In this document: piece after piece, positions 46,762 to 55,775 of the stretch | Layout: each line of letters starts with the position of its first letter | Position numbering within the stretch: position 1 is the first letter of the stretch | Source: Dyella acidiphila | Lineage (GTDB): Bacteria > Pseudomonadota > Gammaproteobacteria > Xanthomonadales > Rhodanobacteraceae | Length of the DNA: 64,000 bases | Direction: 5' to 3' | NCBI RefSeq assembly: GCF_014863405.1 | Contig: NZ_JACZZA010000001.1 | Location: 186,001-250,000 of the forward strand | Translations under genes and position numbers: made by a program | Notes under the pieces: generated by a model | What the model saw: only the letters and a program-made list of their open reading frames with translations | What the model was told of the DNA's origin: nothing | Database searches by the model: none

Positions 46762-47092
46762 CGTCATCAGCACCACGACCAACGAACCGGTTGCACTGCG
46801 ACTGATCGATCGCGAATTCCTGATTGCCTGCCCGCCGGACGAACGCGACGGCCTGCTGGAAGCGGCGAGTTTTCTCGACCGCAAGATGCGCGAGCTGCGC
46901 GCACATGCCAAGACGCCGGGCTTCGATCGCCTGGCGGTGCTCGCCGCGATCAGCATCACGCACGAATATCTGCAGCTGCAGAAACGGCCTGCGGCCGCCG
47001 CTGACGCCACGCTCTCTGAACCCGGCATCGCTGAAGGACTGGCTGTTTTGCGTCGCAAGCTTGAAGCCGCACTCGACACGCAACTAAAATAG
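46754..47092 (+). CDS. zapA: Cell division protein ZapA
   Basis: A 112-residue ZapA with an N-terminal beta-alpha domain (PVALRLIDREFLIACPPDER) and a helical C-terminal half. The FDRLAVLAAISITHEYLQLQ block is typical. ZapA cross-links FtsZ filaments at the division site. It overlaps the upstream TIGR02449 gene, and the 6S RNA gene follows directly, the conserved zapA-ssrS-ygfA order. Confidence 0.94.
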   Translation: MADVISTTTNEPVALRLIDREFLIACPPDERDGLLEAASFLDRKMRELRAHAKTPGFDRLAVLAAISITHEYLQLQKRPAAAADATLSEPGIAEGLAVLRRKLEAALDTQLK

Positions 47093-47103
47093 CGGTCGGC
47101 GTT

Positions 47104-47290
47104 TTCTGCGGTGTGCGCCAGCACACTCTTACATTTGCCTTGTTCCTATATACGGCCCCGGGACGGTTACTTAAGACTGTTGTGCATGTCCGCCGCGTGC
47201 GGAAAGCCTCGAGGTCTTAATCTCCCTCCCACCTGATCCCATTTGGATCAAGGTCGTTTGGTGGGCAGCGGCATCGCGGTTTACGCCACC
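47104..47290 (+). ncRNA. ssrS: 6S RNA
   Basis: The gap between zapA and ygfA holds the strongly conserved 6S elements. The central hairpin region is GTGCATGTCCGC then GCGGAAAGCCTC-GAGGTCTT at 47182-47219, very like the Pseudomonas 6S RNA. A later hairpin is CCTGATCCCATTTGGATCAAGG at 47232-47253. The 3' strand of the closing stem (GGCAGCGGCATCGCGG) is near 47264-47279. 6S RNA mimics an open promoter and sequesters the housekeeping RNA polymerase in stationary phase. The 5' and 3' ends given are estimates to within about 10 nt. Confidence 0.9.
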
Positions 47291-47385
47291 TAATTCCCAG
47301 CCCGGAAGCCGTCCCAGCATGGCTTCCGGGGAGCGGATCCCCGGTTCAGGAATCCGCGGGCGGTTCCATTCCGAGGAGATGCGAC

Positions 47386-47999
47386 GTGGATACCGCCGCA
47401 CGACGCCGTGAACTGCGCCAGCGCCTGGCTGAACGGCGCCGCGCGCTGGGCCCGCCCCAGCGGATGGCCGCCGCCCAGGGCCTGCGGCGCAGCCTGGAAC
47501 ACCTCCCCGAATACCATACGGACAAGCGCGTGGCCGGCTACTGGGCCTGCGACGGCGAGCTGCCGCTGAATCTGGCCATCCCGCCCCTGGCCAGCCGCGG
47601 CCAGCAGTTCCTGCTGCCGCTGATCGGCCAGGACAACCTGCTCCGCTTCGCCCCCTGGGCGGCCGGCGACGACGTCCAGCCCAACCGCTTCGGCATCCCC
47701 GAGCCGGTGGCGCCGCGCGAGTGGTTCGCCCCCTTCCAGCTCGACCTGGTGCTGGTGCCCCTGCTCGGCTTCGACCGCAGCGGCAACCGCATCGGCTACG
47801 GCGGCGGCTATTACGACCGCAGCTTCGCCTTCCTGAAGGACCAATTGCGCCCCACCGAGCCCCTGCTGGTGGGCGTCGCCTACGATTTCCAGGAACTGCC
47901 GGAGATCGCCCCGGAAAGCTGGGATGTGACGCTGGACTTCATCGCCACCGATCACGAACTGATCGATTGCCGTGCCGACACCCGCGGAGACGCCAACGC

Positions 48000-48003
<4 letters not shown>
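47386..48003 (+). CDS. ygfA: 5-formyltetrahydrofolate cyclo-ligase
   Basis: A 205-residue enzyme that converts 5-formyltetrahydrofolate to 5,10-methenyltetrahydrofolate with ATP. The family signature RIGYGGGYYDRSFAF is near 136-150, and the N-terminal RRELRQRLAERRRAL stretch is typical. Its place just after the 6S RNA gene is conserved; in E. coli both come from one transcript and the protein has a role in persister formation. The stop overlaps the next ATG (ATGA). Confidence 0.95.
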
Positions 48004-48452
<449 letters not shown>

Positions 48453-48503
48453 ACCGCTCCGCAAAAGCGGCCACCCCATGTTGACCGTACCACCCCCTAA
48501 ACC

Positions 48504-48529
48504 GTCATTCCCGCGAAAGCGGGAATGAC
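48504..48529. repeat. REP palindrome
   Basis: Perfect 26-bp palindrome (GTCATTCCCGCGA with its reverse complement), the same sequence as the ends of the element at 32669-32791. It lies in the gap between the EVE gene and the convergent potassium channel gene. Confidence 0.85.
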
Positions 48530-48539
48530 AGCTCAGCCA

Positions 48540-48624
48540 GTAGGTTGGGTTAGCGCAGCGTAACCCAACGCATCATCGCGACATGTTGGATTACCCCCGG
48601 ATCAGGTCCGGGGCAACCCAACCC
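48540..48624. repeat. Dispersed repeat of the GTAGGTTGGGTTAGCGCAGC type
   Basis: A 30-nt unit at 48540-48569 is identical to 61004-61033 and to the reverse complement of 61057-61086. Here the second half has diverged. It is followed by GTTGGATTACCC, a CCCCGGA/TCCGGGG hairpin (48595-48613) and a closing CAACCCAACCC, so it still folds back on itself. Confidence 0.8.
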
Positions 48625-48656
48625 ACACAAGCAGAAGTACCGCGCAAGCGCAAACC

Positions 48657-49838
48657 TCAACGAAACACCCGCTCCAGCACAAAATCCGCCGTCACCTTCT
48701 CCCCCGTCAGCAGCATCGCCGTCAGCTCCCCGCCCAGCACCTGCGGCGCAATGATCACATCCGGCTGCACCAGCTTGATCCGGCTCAAATGCCGCGCATC
48801 GTTCACCGCCGCCACCGTGCGTGCACTGCCGCCCAGCTCCTTCACCGCCAGCACCGTAAACGCGTTTTCCGCATCGTCATCGCGCATGGCGAGCACTGCC
48901 TTGGCCTGATGCGCGCCGGCTTGGCGCAGTACATCGGTATCGCTGGAATCGCCCACCACCACATCCACGTCGTGCAATTCGCCGTCTTCCGGCGCATCGC
49001 GCAGCAAGCGGGTGACAGACTGCCCACGCCGGACCAGTTCCCGCCAGGTATTGATCGCCAGCGAACTATTGCCGACCACCACGTAGTGATCCTTGCGCTT
49101 CATGGTGCGCCCCTTCTGATTGACGATGCGCTGCAGGCTGCGCTTGATCATGGGTGAAACCACCGCGGTGAGCGAAGTGGCGAACACGGCCACGCCCAGC
49201 ACCACCACCGACACCGCGAACAGGCGCGCCTGCGAGGTGTGCGGAACGATATCGCCATAGCCCACGGTGGTCATGGTGATCATGGCGTAATACAGCGCCG
49301 TGAGCAGATCCTTGATCGGCGGCGTGAAATCCGCGCCCAGGTAATAGCTGCCCAGGGTGGCGTACATCACCAGCATTGCGATCGAGGTGAACGCAAACAG
49401 CGTACTGGCGGCCAGGCTGGAGCGGTCGAACGACTGCCAGCTCGCCAGCAAGGCCAGCAGCAGCACGGAAAAATAAATTAGCATCGGCACACTGTGATGC
49501 CGCCCGAACATCAGGTTCGCAATGGCCCCGCCCGCCATCAGCATGGTCATCACCCAGGACAGCCGCGAACGCATCAGCAAGCCGGCCGACATCGCCAGCT
49601 GCCCCAGCCCGATCAGCAACGGCGGCAGCACGGCAGCATGCTGGTCGAACTGCCCCTCCATCAGCAGCCCCAGATAGCGCTGCCAATCGCGCCCCACGTC
49701 CAGGTGCAGCAGCTTCAGCGCACCGCCCGCCGCCAGGATCGCCAGCGGCACATGCGGAAACCAGCCATGCTTGCGCGCCGTGGCCGCCCAATGCTGCAGG
49801 CTCTGGCGTAGACGCTGCCCCAGAAGTTCCGATGCCAT
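48657..49838 (-). CDS. kch: Potassium channel protein, Kch type
   Basis: A 393-residue inner-membrane ion channel. It has six hydrophobic segments, then a pore loop with selectivity filter [15 protein letters not shown] (about residue 184). A C-terminal RCK/TrkA-N domain begins [18 protein letters not shown] near 253. It resembles E. coli Kch (417). I chose the ATG at 49838, which has GGAGAGGG in front; the frame extends to 49874 with an Arg/Gly-rich stretch. The RCK dinucleotide motif reads VVGNSSLA rather than GxGxxG, so NAD binding may be lost and another ligand may gate it. It is divergent from rpiA. Confidence 0.93.
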   Translation of the reverse strand: MASELLGQRLRQSLQHWAATARKHGWFPHVPLAILAAGGALKLLHLDVGRDWQRYLGLLMEGQFDQHAAVLPPLLIGLGQLAMSAGLLMRSRLSWVMTMLMAGGAIANLMFGRHHSVPMLIYFSVLLLALLASWQSFDRSSLAASTLFAFTSIAMLVMYATLGSYYLGADFTPPIKDLLTALYYAMITMTTVGYGDIVPHTSQARLFAVSVVVLGVAVFATSLTAVVSPMIKRSLQRIVNQKGRTMKRKDHYVVVGNSSLAINTWRELVRRGQSVTRLLRDAPEDGELHDVDVVVGDSSDTDVLRQAGAHQAKAVLAMRDDDAENAFTVLAVKELGGSARTVAAVNDARHLSRIKLVQPDVIIAPQVLGGELTAMLLTGEKVTADFVLERVFR

Positions 49839-49985
49839 GCCCTCTCCACCCCTGCGCCAGCCCGCCCGGGCCATCCGCGTGGCGCCACCCTAGCAAGTCC
49901 CCGCAGGGCTGCCAAACCGGAGGGCGGATGCGGCTGGCAGTCAAATCGACGATCATTGCCGCTTTGGATTTTCCGGGGTGGAAGC

Positions 49986-50624
49986 ATGAGCAGCGAAGAA
50001 AAACGCCTGGCGGGCGAAGCCGCCGTCAAATACATCGAAGACGGCGCCATTGTCGGCGTGGGCACCGGCTCGACCGTAGCCTTTTTTATTGATGCACTGG
50101 CCGGCATCAAGGATCGCATCCAGGGCGTGGTGTCCAGCTCGGAGCAATCCACCGCGCAGCTGAAGAAGCACGGCATTCCGGTATTCGATCTCAACGCCAC
50201 CGGCTCGCTGACCGTGTATGTGGACGGCGCCGACGAATGCGATCCGCACAAACGCCTGATCAAGGGCGGCGGCGCCGCGCTGACCCGCGAAAAAATCGTG
50301 GCGCAGGCCGCGCAGAAATTCATCTGCATCATCGATTCCAGCAAGCGCGTGGACCTGCTCGGCAAGTTCCCGCTGCCGATCGAAGTGATTCCGATGGCGC
50401 GCAGCCTGGTTGGGCGGGAGATCGTCAAGCGCGGCGGCAACCCGGTGTGGCGCGATGGTGTGGTCACCGACAACGGCAACTGGATCATCGACGTGCATGG
50501 CTGGCAGATCGCCGATCCGGTCGGGCTGGAGAACGACCTGAACCAGATTCCCGGCATCGTCACCGTCGGCTTGTTCGCACGCCGCCCGGCAGATGTGGTG
50601 TTGATCGGCGACAAGCTGATGTAA
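49986..50624 (+). CDS. rpiA: Ribose-5-phosphate isomerase A
   Basis: A 212-residue isomerase interconverting ribose 5-phosphate and ribulose 5-phosphate in the pentose phosphate pathway. Motifs are [14 protein letters not shown] near 22-35, [20 protein letters not shown] near 81-100 (active-site Asp residues and Lys) and [15 protein letters not shown]. The ATG at 49986 has GGGGTGGA upstream. The frame upstream to 49956 is not needed. A terminator follows. Confidence 0.97.
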   Translation: MSSEEKRLAGEAAVKYIEDGAIVGVGTGSTVAFFIDALAGIKDRIQGVVSSSEQSTAQLKKHGIPVFDLNATGSLTVYVDGADECDPHKRLIKGGGAALTREKIVAQAAQKFICIIDSSKRVDLLGKFPLPIEVIPMARSLVGREIVKRGGNPVWRDGVVTDNGNWIIDVHGWQIADPVGLENDLNQIPGIVTVGLFARRPADVVLIGDKLM

Positions 50625-50657
50625 TGCGCGGCGCTGGTCGATACGCGCCGTGATTCG

Positions 50658-50681
50658 AAGGCCGCCCGCATGGGCGGCCTT
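50658..50681. terminator. Terminator between rpiA and the rhamnosidase gene
   Basis: Perfect 10-bp stem (50658-50667 and 50672-50681, loop GCAT), 33 nt after rpiA and 16 nt after the convergent rhamnosidase stop. It can serve both strands, though T-runs are short. Confidence 0.8.
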
Positions 50682-50697
50682 CTGTTTGCGCCGGCAC

Positions 50698-53430
50698 TTA
50701 CGGCCGCGACTGCCTGGATTGCGTAAAGCGATAGCTGCCGGAATCCAGCTCGAAACAGGTGTCGTCGCCACAGGCGTGCAGATGGTGCGCCTGTGGCAGT
50801 GTCGAGAGCGGTTGCCCGGATATCTGCAGGTTCGCCGGCTTTGCCATCGGCACACGCACCTCGGCCGTGCTGCCGACCGGCACTTCCACACCCAACTGCA
50901 TGCCGGCAGCACCGCGCGACCAGGACACCACGACATGGCCATAAGGTGTGATGGTGTCGCCTTCGGCATGCAACAGCCAGCCCATCAGCGCGGGATGCAC
51001 ACCGATGCGTTGCCATCCGGGCGCCAGCGGCCGCATGCCCACCACATCTTCGAACAGCCAATCGTCGATGGTGCCGAGAAAATAATGGTCTTGCGAACGC
51101 GCATCGAGCTTCCAGTGTTCCCACAGGCTGGTGGCGCCGTGAGCGCGCCAGTAGCCCCAGGAGGGGAAACTGACTTGCATGGCGACCGTCCATGCCAGGC
51201 CCGCGTGACCGGTGGCAGTGAGCACCGGCAGCAGCAGCTTGGTGCCCAGCGCGCCGGTGTCGAGATGATCGTTATGCGCATGCACTGCCTGCATCAATGC
51301 ATCAGCTACCCGCGTTCGTTGCGCCGCAGGAACCAGGCCAAAACCTAGTGCCAACAACTGATGCGTTTGCCGCACACCTTCGTCGCCCTCGCCGCGATAC
51401 AAGCCCTTGGTCGGATCGAAAAAGCGCTGATTGAAAGTATCCCGTACCTGCGCAGCCATGCCATCAAAATGCTGCGCCGCGCGGTCGTCGCCCAGCGTGC
51501 GCTCGATCTGGGCCAGCGTGTCAGCCATGCGATAGAGGTAAGCCGTGGCGGCGATCCGTTTGTCTTCCGGTGCATTGCCGCCATCGGCCGGCGTATTCGG
51601 ACTGACCCAGTCGCCCAGTTCGGTATCGGCAATACCGGCAGGCGAACGCGCGTATTCGAGATCGACATAGCGCGCCATGCCCTGGATGTTCTCGCTGAGT
51701 ACGTGGCGATCGCCGCGCTGCCAGTACAAGAACCATGGCACCAGCACATACGCCGCATGCCAGGGCGGAGCGCGCACATCGACCGCCCAGCCCGGATTGG
51801 GTGCAATCAGCAGCGGCGCGCCATTGGCCTGGCGTGCATCGGCAATATCCTGGACCCATTTGGTCAACAGCGTGCCGGTATCCAGGTTGCGCAGCATCAT
51901 GTCGGTGCCAAGCATGCCGTCACCGGTCCAGCCGTTTTTCTCGTACATCGGCGTGTCGGTGGGAATGCCGTACAGATTATTCAGTACGGTGTGGACGGCG
52001 GCGGCGTGAATCCAGTTGAGCAAGTCGTTGCTGCTATCGAAATGGCCGATTACCCGCACATCGGTGTGCACCACCTGGGCGCTTATGGCGTCGAGTGCGG
52101 GGGGCGCGCCGGGCCAGCCGTCGACTTGCACATAGCGAAAGCCTTTCCAGGAAAAACGCGAATGCCAGCGCTCCGCGCCCGTTCCCGCCAGGATGATGCG
52201 ATCGGTCTGTAACCCGTGCGCGAAGTAGTGGTGATCGTCGCGATCGTCGACACTGCCGTCGGGCAGCAGCTTTTCGCCATAGTGCAGAACCAAGGTGTCA
52301 CCGGCATGGCCCCGTACCGTCACCGTGGCCCAGCCGGATATCACGCGCGGAAACGCAAACACGTAGCCACCGTGACTCAACTTGGTGACAGTTACCGCCG
52401 GCAACGTCTGCACCACCCGCACCGGAGGCTCGCGCTGCGCTTGCAGCACACCCTTGGGCGCCGGAAGTTCCGCCGCCTTGCTCCAATCCCGATCGTCGAA
52501 GCCAGCCGTGGCAAAGCCGGGCAACGCGCGGCGGGCATCGTAGGTCTCGCCGCCATATACGTCATCCAGCAGGGTCGGGCCATCATGCACGCGCCAGTCC
52601 GTGCCAGTGCCGATGAACTGGCAATGCTGGTCCGCGTAGCACAGCTTCAATAAGGCACGTACGCGTGGCTCGCCGTGCCACGGAGCCTTCTCCCAGTGCC
52701 ACACATCCGGATTGGTGAGGCCGTAATAGCCGCGTCCAAGTTCGATACCGATGGCGTTGGCCGATCCTGGCTGCAGCAATGCCGTTACATCATGCGCGAC
52801 ATAAAGCACGCGCTTGTCGTAGTCGGTGAAGTCCGGCGAAAGCACGGCATCGCTTGCGGGCTGGCCGTTGATCGACACATCGGCGTAGCCGCCCGCGGCG
52901 ATATATAGCCGCGCCGACACCAGGTTCGCACCCACGGCAAACACCTGCCGCAATAACGGCGCCGCCAGGCTGCCGCCGGGTGGCTTGCCGATCCACGCCG
53001 CGTGCGACCATTCCTGCATGGAAGGCGCGGTCTCGAACCAGGAACTGGCACTGGCCTCGCCTGTCGACGTTTGCGCAGTGACCTTCCAGTAGTAGCGGTG
53101 CGACGCAAGCAGAGGCGGTCCCGCGTAGGCGATATCGAACGAGGCACGGCTGGCCACGCGCCCGCTATCCCATATATCCGGCCGATCCGCGCTCAGTGCA
53201 GCCGTGCTGGACGCCACTTCAATACGGTAGCCCGTGGGAAACGTGCCACGCGAGGCATTCGCCACGACCCAGCTAAAGCGAGGTGATGCGACATCCAACG
53301 CCAGCGGCTGCGTCTGGTGTTCGATGGTAAGGGCCTGCAGTTGCATCGCATCCGTTGCGTGCGCCATGGAGATGCCAATCAGCAGCACAACAAGCCACGC
53401 CACGCTGCGACGCCACGAACGGATGATCAT
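50698..53430 (-). CDS. Alpha-L-rhamnosidase, GH78 family, exported
   Basis: A 910-residue secreted glycosidase that releases terminal rhamnose from plant glycosides or polysaccharides. A signal peptide of about 24 residues (WLVVLLIGISMAHA) precedes a fibronectin-like domain. The N-terminal beta domain has AARLYIAAGGYADVSING-like sequence near 165. A second beta domain leads into the (alpha/alpha)6 catalytic barrel. The barrel contains TPMYEKNGWTGDG near 500, the GH78 acidic motif region, and ELGDWVSPNTP near 610. The WEHWKL motif lies late in the catalytic part. A C-terminal beta domain ends the protein. I chose the ATG at 53430 because it gives the signal peptide. It stands alone, with no transporter beside it. 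Confidence 0.92.
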   Translation of the reverse strand: MIIRSWRRSVAWLVVLLIGISMAHATDAMQLQALTIEHQTQPLALDVASPRFSWVVANASRGTFPTGYRIEVASSTAALSADRPDIWDSGRVASRASFDIAYAGPPLLASHRYYWKVTAQTSTGEASASSWFETAPSMQEWSHAAWIGKPPGGSLAAPLLRQVFAVGANLVSARLYIAAGGYADVSINGQPASDAVLSPDFTDYDKRVLYVAHDVTALLQPGSANAIGIELGRGYYGLTNPDVWHWEKAPWHGEPRVRALLKLCYADQHCQFIGTGTDWRVHDGPTLLDDVYGGETYDARRALPGFATAGFDDRDWSKAAELPAPKGVLQAQREPPVRVVQTLPAVTVTKLSHGGYVFAFPRVISGWATVTVRGHAGDTLVLHYGEKLLPDGSVDDRDDHHYFAHGLQTDRIILAGTGAERWHSRFSWKGFRYVQVDGWPGAPPALDAISAQVVHTDVRVIGHFDSSNDLLNWIHAAAVHTVLNNLYGIPTDTPMYEKNGWTGDGMLGTDMMLRNLDTGTLLTKWVQDIADARQANGAPLLIAPNPGWAVDVRAPPWHAAYVLVPWFLYWQRGDRHVLSENIQGMARYVDLEYARSPAGIADTELGDWVSPNTPADGGNAPEDKRIAATAYLYRMADTLAQIERTLGDDRAAQHFDGMAAQVRDTFNQRFFDPTKGLYRGEGDEGVRQTHQLLALGFGLVPAAQRTRVADALMQAVHAHNDHLDTGALGTKLLLPVLTATGHAGLAWTVAMQVSFPSWGYWRAHGATSLWEHWKLDARSQDHYFLGTIDDWLFEDVVGMRPLAPGWQRIGVHPALMGWLLHAEGDTITPYGHVVVSWSRGAAGMQLGVEVPVGSTAEVRVPMAKPANLQISGQPLSTLPQAHHLHACGDDTCFELDSGSYRFTQSRQSRP

Positions 53431-53535
53431 CGACGCCGGTCTCTCGCTTTCAATGGAATAGCCCCTTTCTACAGACCGCAGTCTACACAAGCAGAGCCGG
53501 CAGCTATCCGGCAATGCGTGCGAGTGCGCCGGCAA

Positions 53536-53877
53536 TCACTTGCTGGACTTGCGGGGCGCCGGTTTCTTCGGCTTGGGAGCCGGCATCAGTACGGCAGTAT
53601 CGAGCACCAGCTGGCGAATCACGTCCGAGTCATCCAGCAGTTCGTCGGCAACCGGGTAGTCCTTGGCACCAGGGTAAGGCGGTCGCTCGGGAAGCTTGGG
53701 CGACAACGTTGCGGCAGCGGCAGATGGCTTGATATAGAGACTGTTGTCGCAGGCGAAAGCGACGACCTTGCCATCTACATAAATAGCGTACTCGCCAAAC
53801 ATCTTCTTTTTGGCAAAGCGGTCGCCCAGCGATACTTGTTCTTCTACGTATTCGATGAAATCGTGAGTTGTCGCCAT
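53536..53877 (-). CDS. TfoX N-terminal domain protein
   Basis: A 113-residue protein with a single TfoX N-terminal domain. The KKKMFGEYAIYVDGKVVAFA block near 24-43 and the SLYIKP motif are typical. The C-terminus is a basic Pro/Lys tail (PKPKKPAPRKSSK). Full-length TfoX/Sxy regulates natural competence with CRP, but single-domain versions are widespread and mostly uncharacterised, so a competence role should not be assumed. It marks the left edge of the accessory region. Confidence 0.9.
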   Translation of the reverse strand: MATTHDFIEYVEEQVSLGDRFAKKKMFGEYAIYVDGKVVAFACDNSLYIKPSAAAATLSPKLPERPPYPGAKDYPVADELLDDSDVIRQLVLDTAVLMPAPKPKKPAPRKSSK

Positions 53878-54323
53878 GGTGGTAGTAATGCGCCGCGTAC
53901 TGGATGGATGGGTGGCGTTTGGATAGCGGGCCTGCTCGAAGGTTTATCTAACAAGAAGGATTTGCTTGCAACCCGCCGATCGACGATCGGATTCCCGCCC
54001 ATCCCCTTAGCCGTGCCTCACAGTTTTTCTCGCAGGTTTCTACGCCACCAGCACAAGAACCAGCACCATGTGCATGAGGGTTCGTCGTCGACGGCGTGCA
54101 TCCCATTCGATTTTCTCGTTATCCGTCATGCAGCTGCCCGTTACGTTGCAATCATCGCTGTAAGCCCATGCACAAAGCCTTCACCTTGATGACGGCGCAT
54201 ATGACTTGCACGGATGAAAATTCCGCTGCATCCGACACTGGCGACGCATTCGGCACGCTCGTAGAGTCGACGAGCCTCCTCTCGGAGGCATCCCATGTGA
54301 TTACTCAAGAAGGAGTCGACACA
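53878..54323. promoter_or_regulatory. Upstream region of the graspetide precursor gene
   Basis: About 446 nt between the TfoX gene and the precursor. The precursor frame is open back to 54096, but the stretch has no good start signal and unusual composition. A small hairpin (GCCTCC, 4 nt, GGAGGC) lies at 54274-54289. The region presumably holds the promoter; I cannot assign -35 and -10 hexamers with confidence. Confidence 0.4.
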
Positions 54324-54482
54324 ATGGTTTCTCAATCTAACGAGGCAACGGAAATCGTCCGCACTTTCGCCCGCCTGCAAGCGGTGAAAGTAACGCGGAC
54401 CGCGGACGAAGACATGGAAAAGGGCCAGTTCATCACCATCCACACACCTCCGGCCGAACCCGAAATCGGCGCACTGGGCTAA
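54324..54482 (+). CDS. Putative graspetide (omega-ester peptide) precursor
   Basis: A 52-residue peptide starting at the ATG at 54324, with AAGGAG eight bases before it. The first 30 residues look like a leader (MVSQSNEATEIVRTFARLQA, amphipathic). The last part, GQFITIHTPPAEPEIGALG, has Thr 38 and Thr 41 followed by Glu 45 and Glu 47. That is the donor-acceptor layout that graspetide ligases join by side-chain ester bonds. A second Thr-then-acid stretch (VTRTADEDMEKG, 23-34) precedes it. The MvdD-like ATP-grasp gene follows after 70 nt. The peptide belongs to no precursor family I can name, and the call rests on gene pairing and residue pattern. The frame extends upstream, so a longer product is possible. 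Confidence 0.65.
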   Translation: MVSQSNEATEIVRTFARLQAVKVTRTADEDMEKGQFITIHTPPAEPEIGALG

Positions 54483-54501
54483 GCAGCGGAACGGCTTGAA
54501 C

Positions 54502-54534
54502 AGCACGCCCCGCCATGCGCGGGGTGTGCTTTCT
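54502..54534 (+). terminator. Attenuator-like hairpin between precursor and ligase genes
   Basis: Stem of 12 bp with one G-T pair (54502-54513 and 54519-54530, 5-nt loop), followed by TTCTTC. It sits 19 nt after the precursor stop and 22 nt before the ligase start codon. The weak T-run suggests partial termination, which would give more precursor than enzyme. Confidence 0.65.
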
Positions 54535-54552
54535 TCATACGGAGGAACGCAC

Positions 54553-55650
54553 ATGCAACACTGCGTGCTGATACTTGCACCCGATACCGACCCCCATGCC
54601 TGCGCCTTGAGCTGGGCACTGGAACAACAGGGTGTCACACCGATATGCATGCCGTCGCTACAAGCCAAGCCCGGCAACCATTACACCTTTCATATCGATG
54701 CCGAGCACGAATTCCTACTTGACTCCAATGTCGGCCAGGGCGTGGTCAGCGCCGTCTGGAACCGCCGCATCCAGGATCCCAATCCCACCTGCGCCGAAGC
54801 CGACGAAGCCTTTGCGCGCCTCGAATGGAAAATGTTCCAGCGCAACATGTTCACCCTCGGCAATGCCTATGGCGACGCCTTGTGGGTAAACCGTCTTCCC
54901 GAAGCGATCCGCGCCGAGCACAAAATGGTGCAGCTGAGCATCGCCCGCAAACTCGGCCTGCCATTCCCCGAAACCGTAATCACCACCGATGTCGGCCAGG
55001 TCGATCTGCTGCGCAAGAAATGGGGTCGCATCATCTTCAAAAGCTTCCTCCCCCATCACTGGCAAGATCAAAAGACCGGTGAACGACACACCGTAGGCGT
55101 CGCCCTGCTCGACCAGCAAAGCGATCTGCCACCAGATGCCATCGCCATCTGCCCCGGCGTCTACCAACGCTATATCGACAAAGCACTCGACGTGCGCGTC
55201 ACGGTAATGGGCCAGCATCTATTCGCCATGAGCTTCGCCAAAGGCGAAAGCGGCGGCTTCCTCGACTGGCGCACCTATACCGACCACCCCGAGATGATCG
55301 CCAAAACCATCACCCTGCCCTCCACCGTCGAAAGCAAGCTACGCGCACTGATGCAGGAACTCGGCCTCGTCTTCGGCGCCATCGACCTGGTAGTGGATCG
55401 CGAAGGCAACTATCACTTCCTGGAAGTGAATCAGGCTGGCCAATTCCTGTTTATGGAAGAAATGAATCCCGACTACCCGATTCTGCAGGCGATGACTGGG
55501 CTGCTGGTGAGTGGCCGTTTGGATAACACCAGCGAAGCCTTGAAACCCGTCACGATGAAGCAGTTTCGTGCTTCGGATGCGTATGCGGCATTGGGGCAGC
55601 GGGTTGCGCAGAAATCGTGGGTGGGGGAGCCGATGTTTTCGGTGGAGTAA
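54553..55650 (+). CDS. MvdD-type ATP-grasp ligase (graspetide maturase)
   Basis: A 365-residue ATP-grasp enzyme of the graspetide/microviridin ligase kind. An ideal GGAGG seven bases upstream fixes the ATG at 54553. The pre-ATP-grasp domain (1-120) ends with the motif AVWNRRI at 68-73, equivalent to the VWYRRP-type motif of MvdC/MvdD. The ATP-grasp core has the nucleotide-binding Lys in GRIIFKSF (163) and YQRYIDKALDVRVTVMG at 204-220. The metal-binding Asp is in FGAIDLVVD (278), and FLEVNQAGQFLF (289-300) supplies the last metal ligands. Such enzymes phosphorylate Asp/Glu side chains of a precursor and form lactone or lactam rings. The small peptide gene lies directly upstream. No transporter, protease or acetyltransferase gene is nearby. 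Confidence 0.88.
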   Translation: MQHCVLILAPDTDPHACALSWALEQQGVTPICMPSLQAKPGNHYTFHIDAEHEFLLDSNVGQGVVSAVWNRRIQDPNPTCAEADEAFARLEWKMFQRNMFTLGNAYGDALWVNRLPEAIRAEHKMVQLSIARKLGLPFPETVITTDVGQVDLLRKKWGRIIFKSFLPHHWQDQKTGERHTVGVALLDQQSDLPPDAIAICPGVYQRYIDKALDVRVTVMGQHLFAMSFAKGESGGFLDWRTYTDHPEMIAKTITLPSTVESKLRALMQELGLVFGAIDLVVDREGNYHFLEVNQAGQFLFMEEMNPDYPILQAMTGLLVSGRLDNTSEALKPVTMKQFRASDAYAALGQRVAQKSWVGEPMFSVE

Positions 55651-55747
55651 GTGCGGAGGCATCACTGCTGCTTCGAGTTACGTTGACCATCGCTGAGCAG
55701 ATGTCTTCATTCCGCTTGACGATCTCAAACATCTCTTCTTCAGTCAT
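55550..55747 (-). CDS. Possible small protein, doubtful
   Basis: A 65-residue frame whose first 40 residues (MTEEEMFEIVKRNEDICSAM and on) look protein-like, with AAGG eight bases upstream. It starts 28 nt after the membrane protein gene on the same strand. Its Pro-rich second half overlaps the 3' end of the ATP-grasp gene in antisense by about 100 nt, which argues for a shadow. No family is recognised. The earlier start at 55786 would overlap the upstream gene. Confidence 0.2.
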   Translation of the reverse strand: MTEEEMFEIVKRNEDICSAMVNVTRSSSDASALTPPKTSAPPPTISAQPAAPMPHTHPKHETASS

Positions 55748-55775
55748 GGATAAAGCCTTAGGGTTGGAGCACTTT

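Noticed and set aside
48500-48630. CRISPR-like repeats
   Set aside because: The repeats are palindromic, different from each other and not evenly spaced; they are REP-type elements. No cas genes are present.
54096-54323. Longer form of the graspetide precursor
   Set aside because: Frame is open but no start in it has a ribosome binding site, while the ATG at 54324 has AAGGAG at ideal spacing. Not excluded, only less likely.
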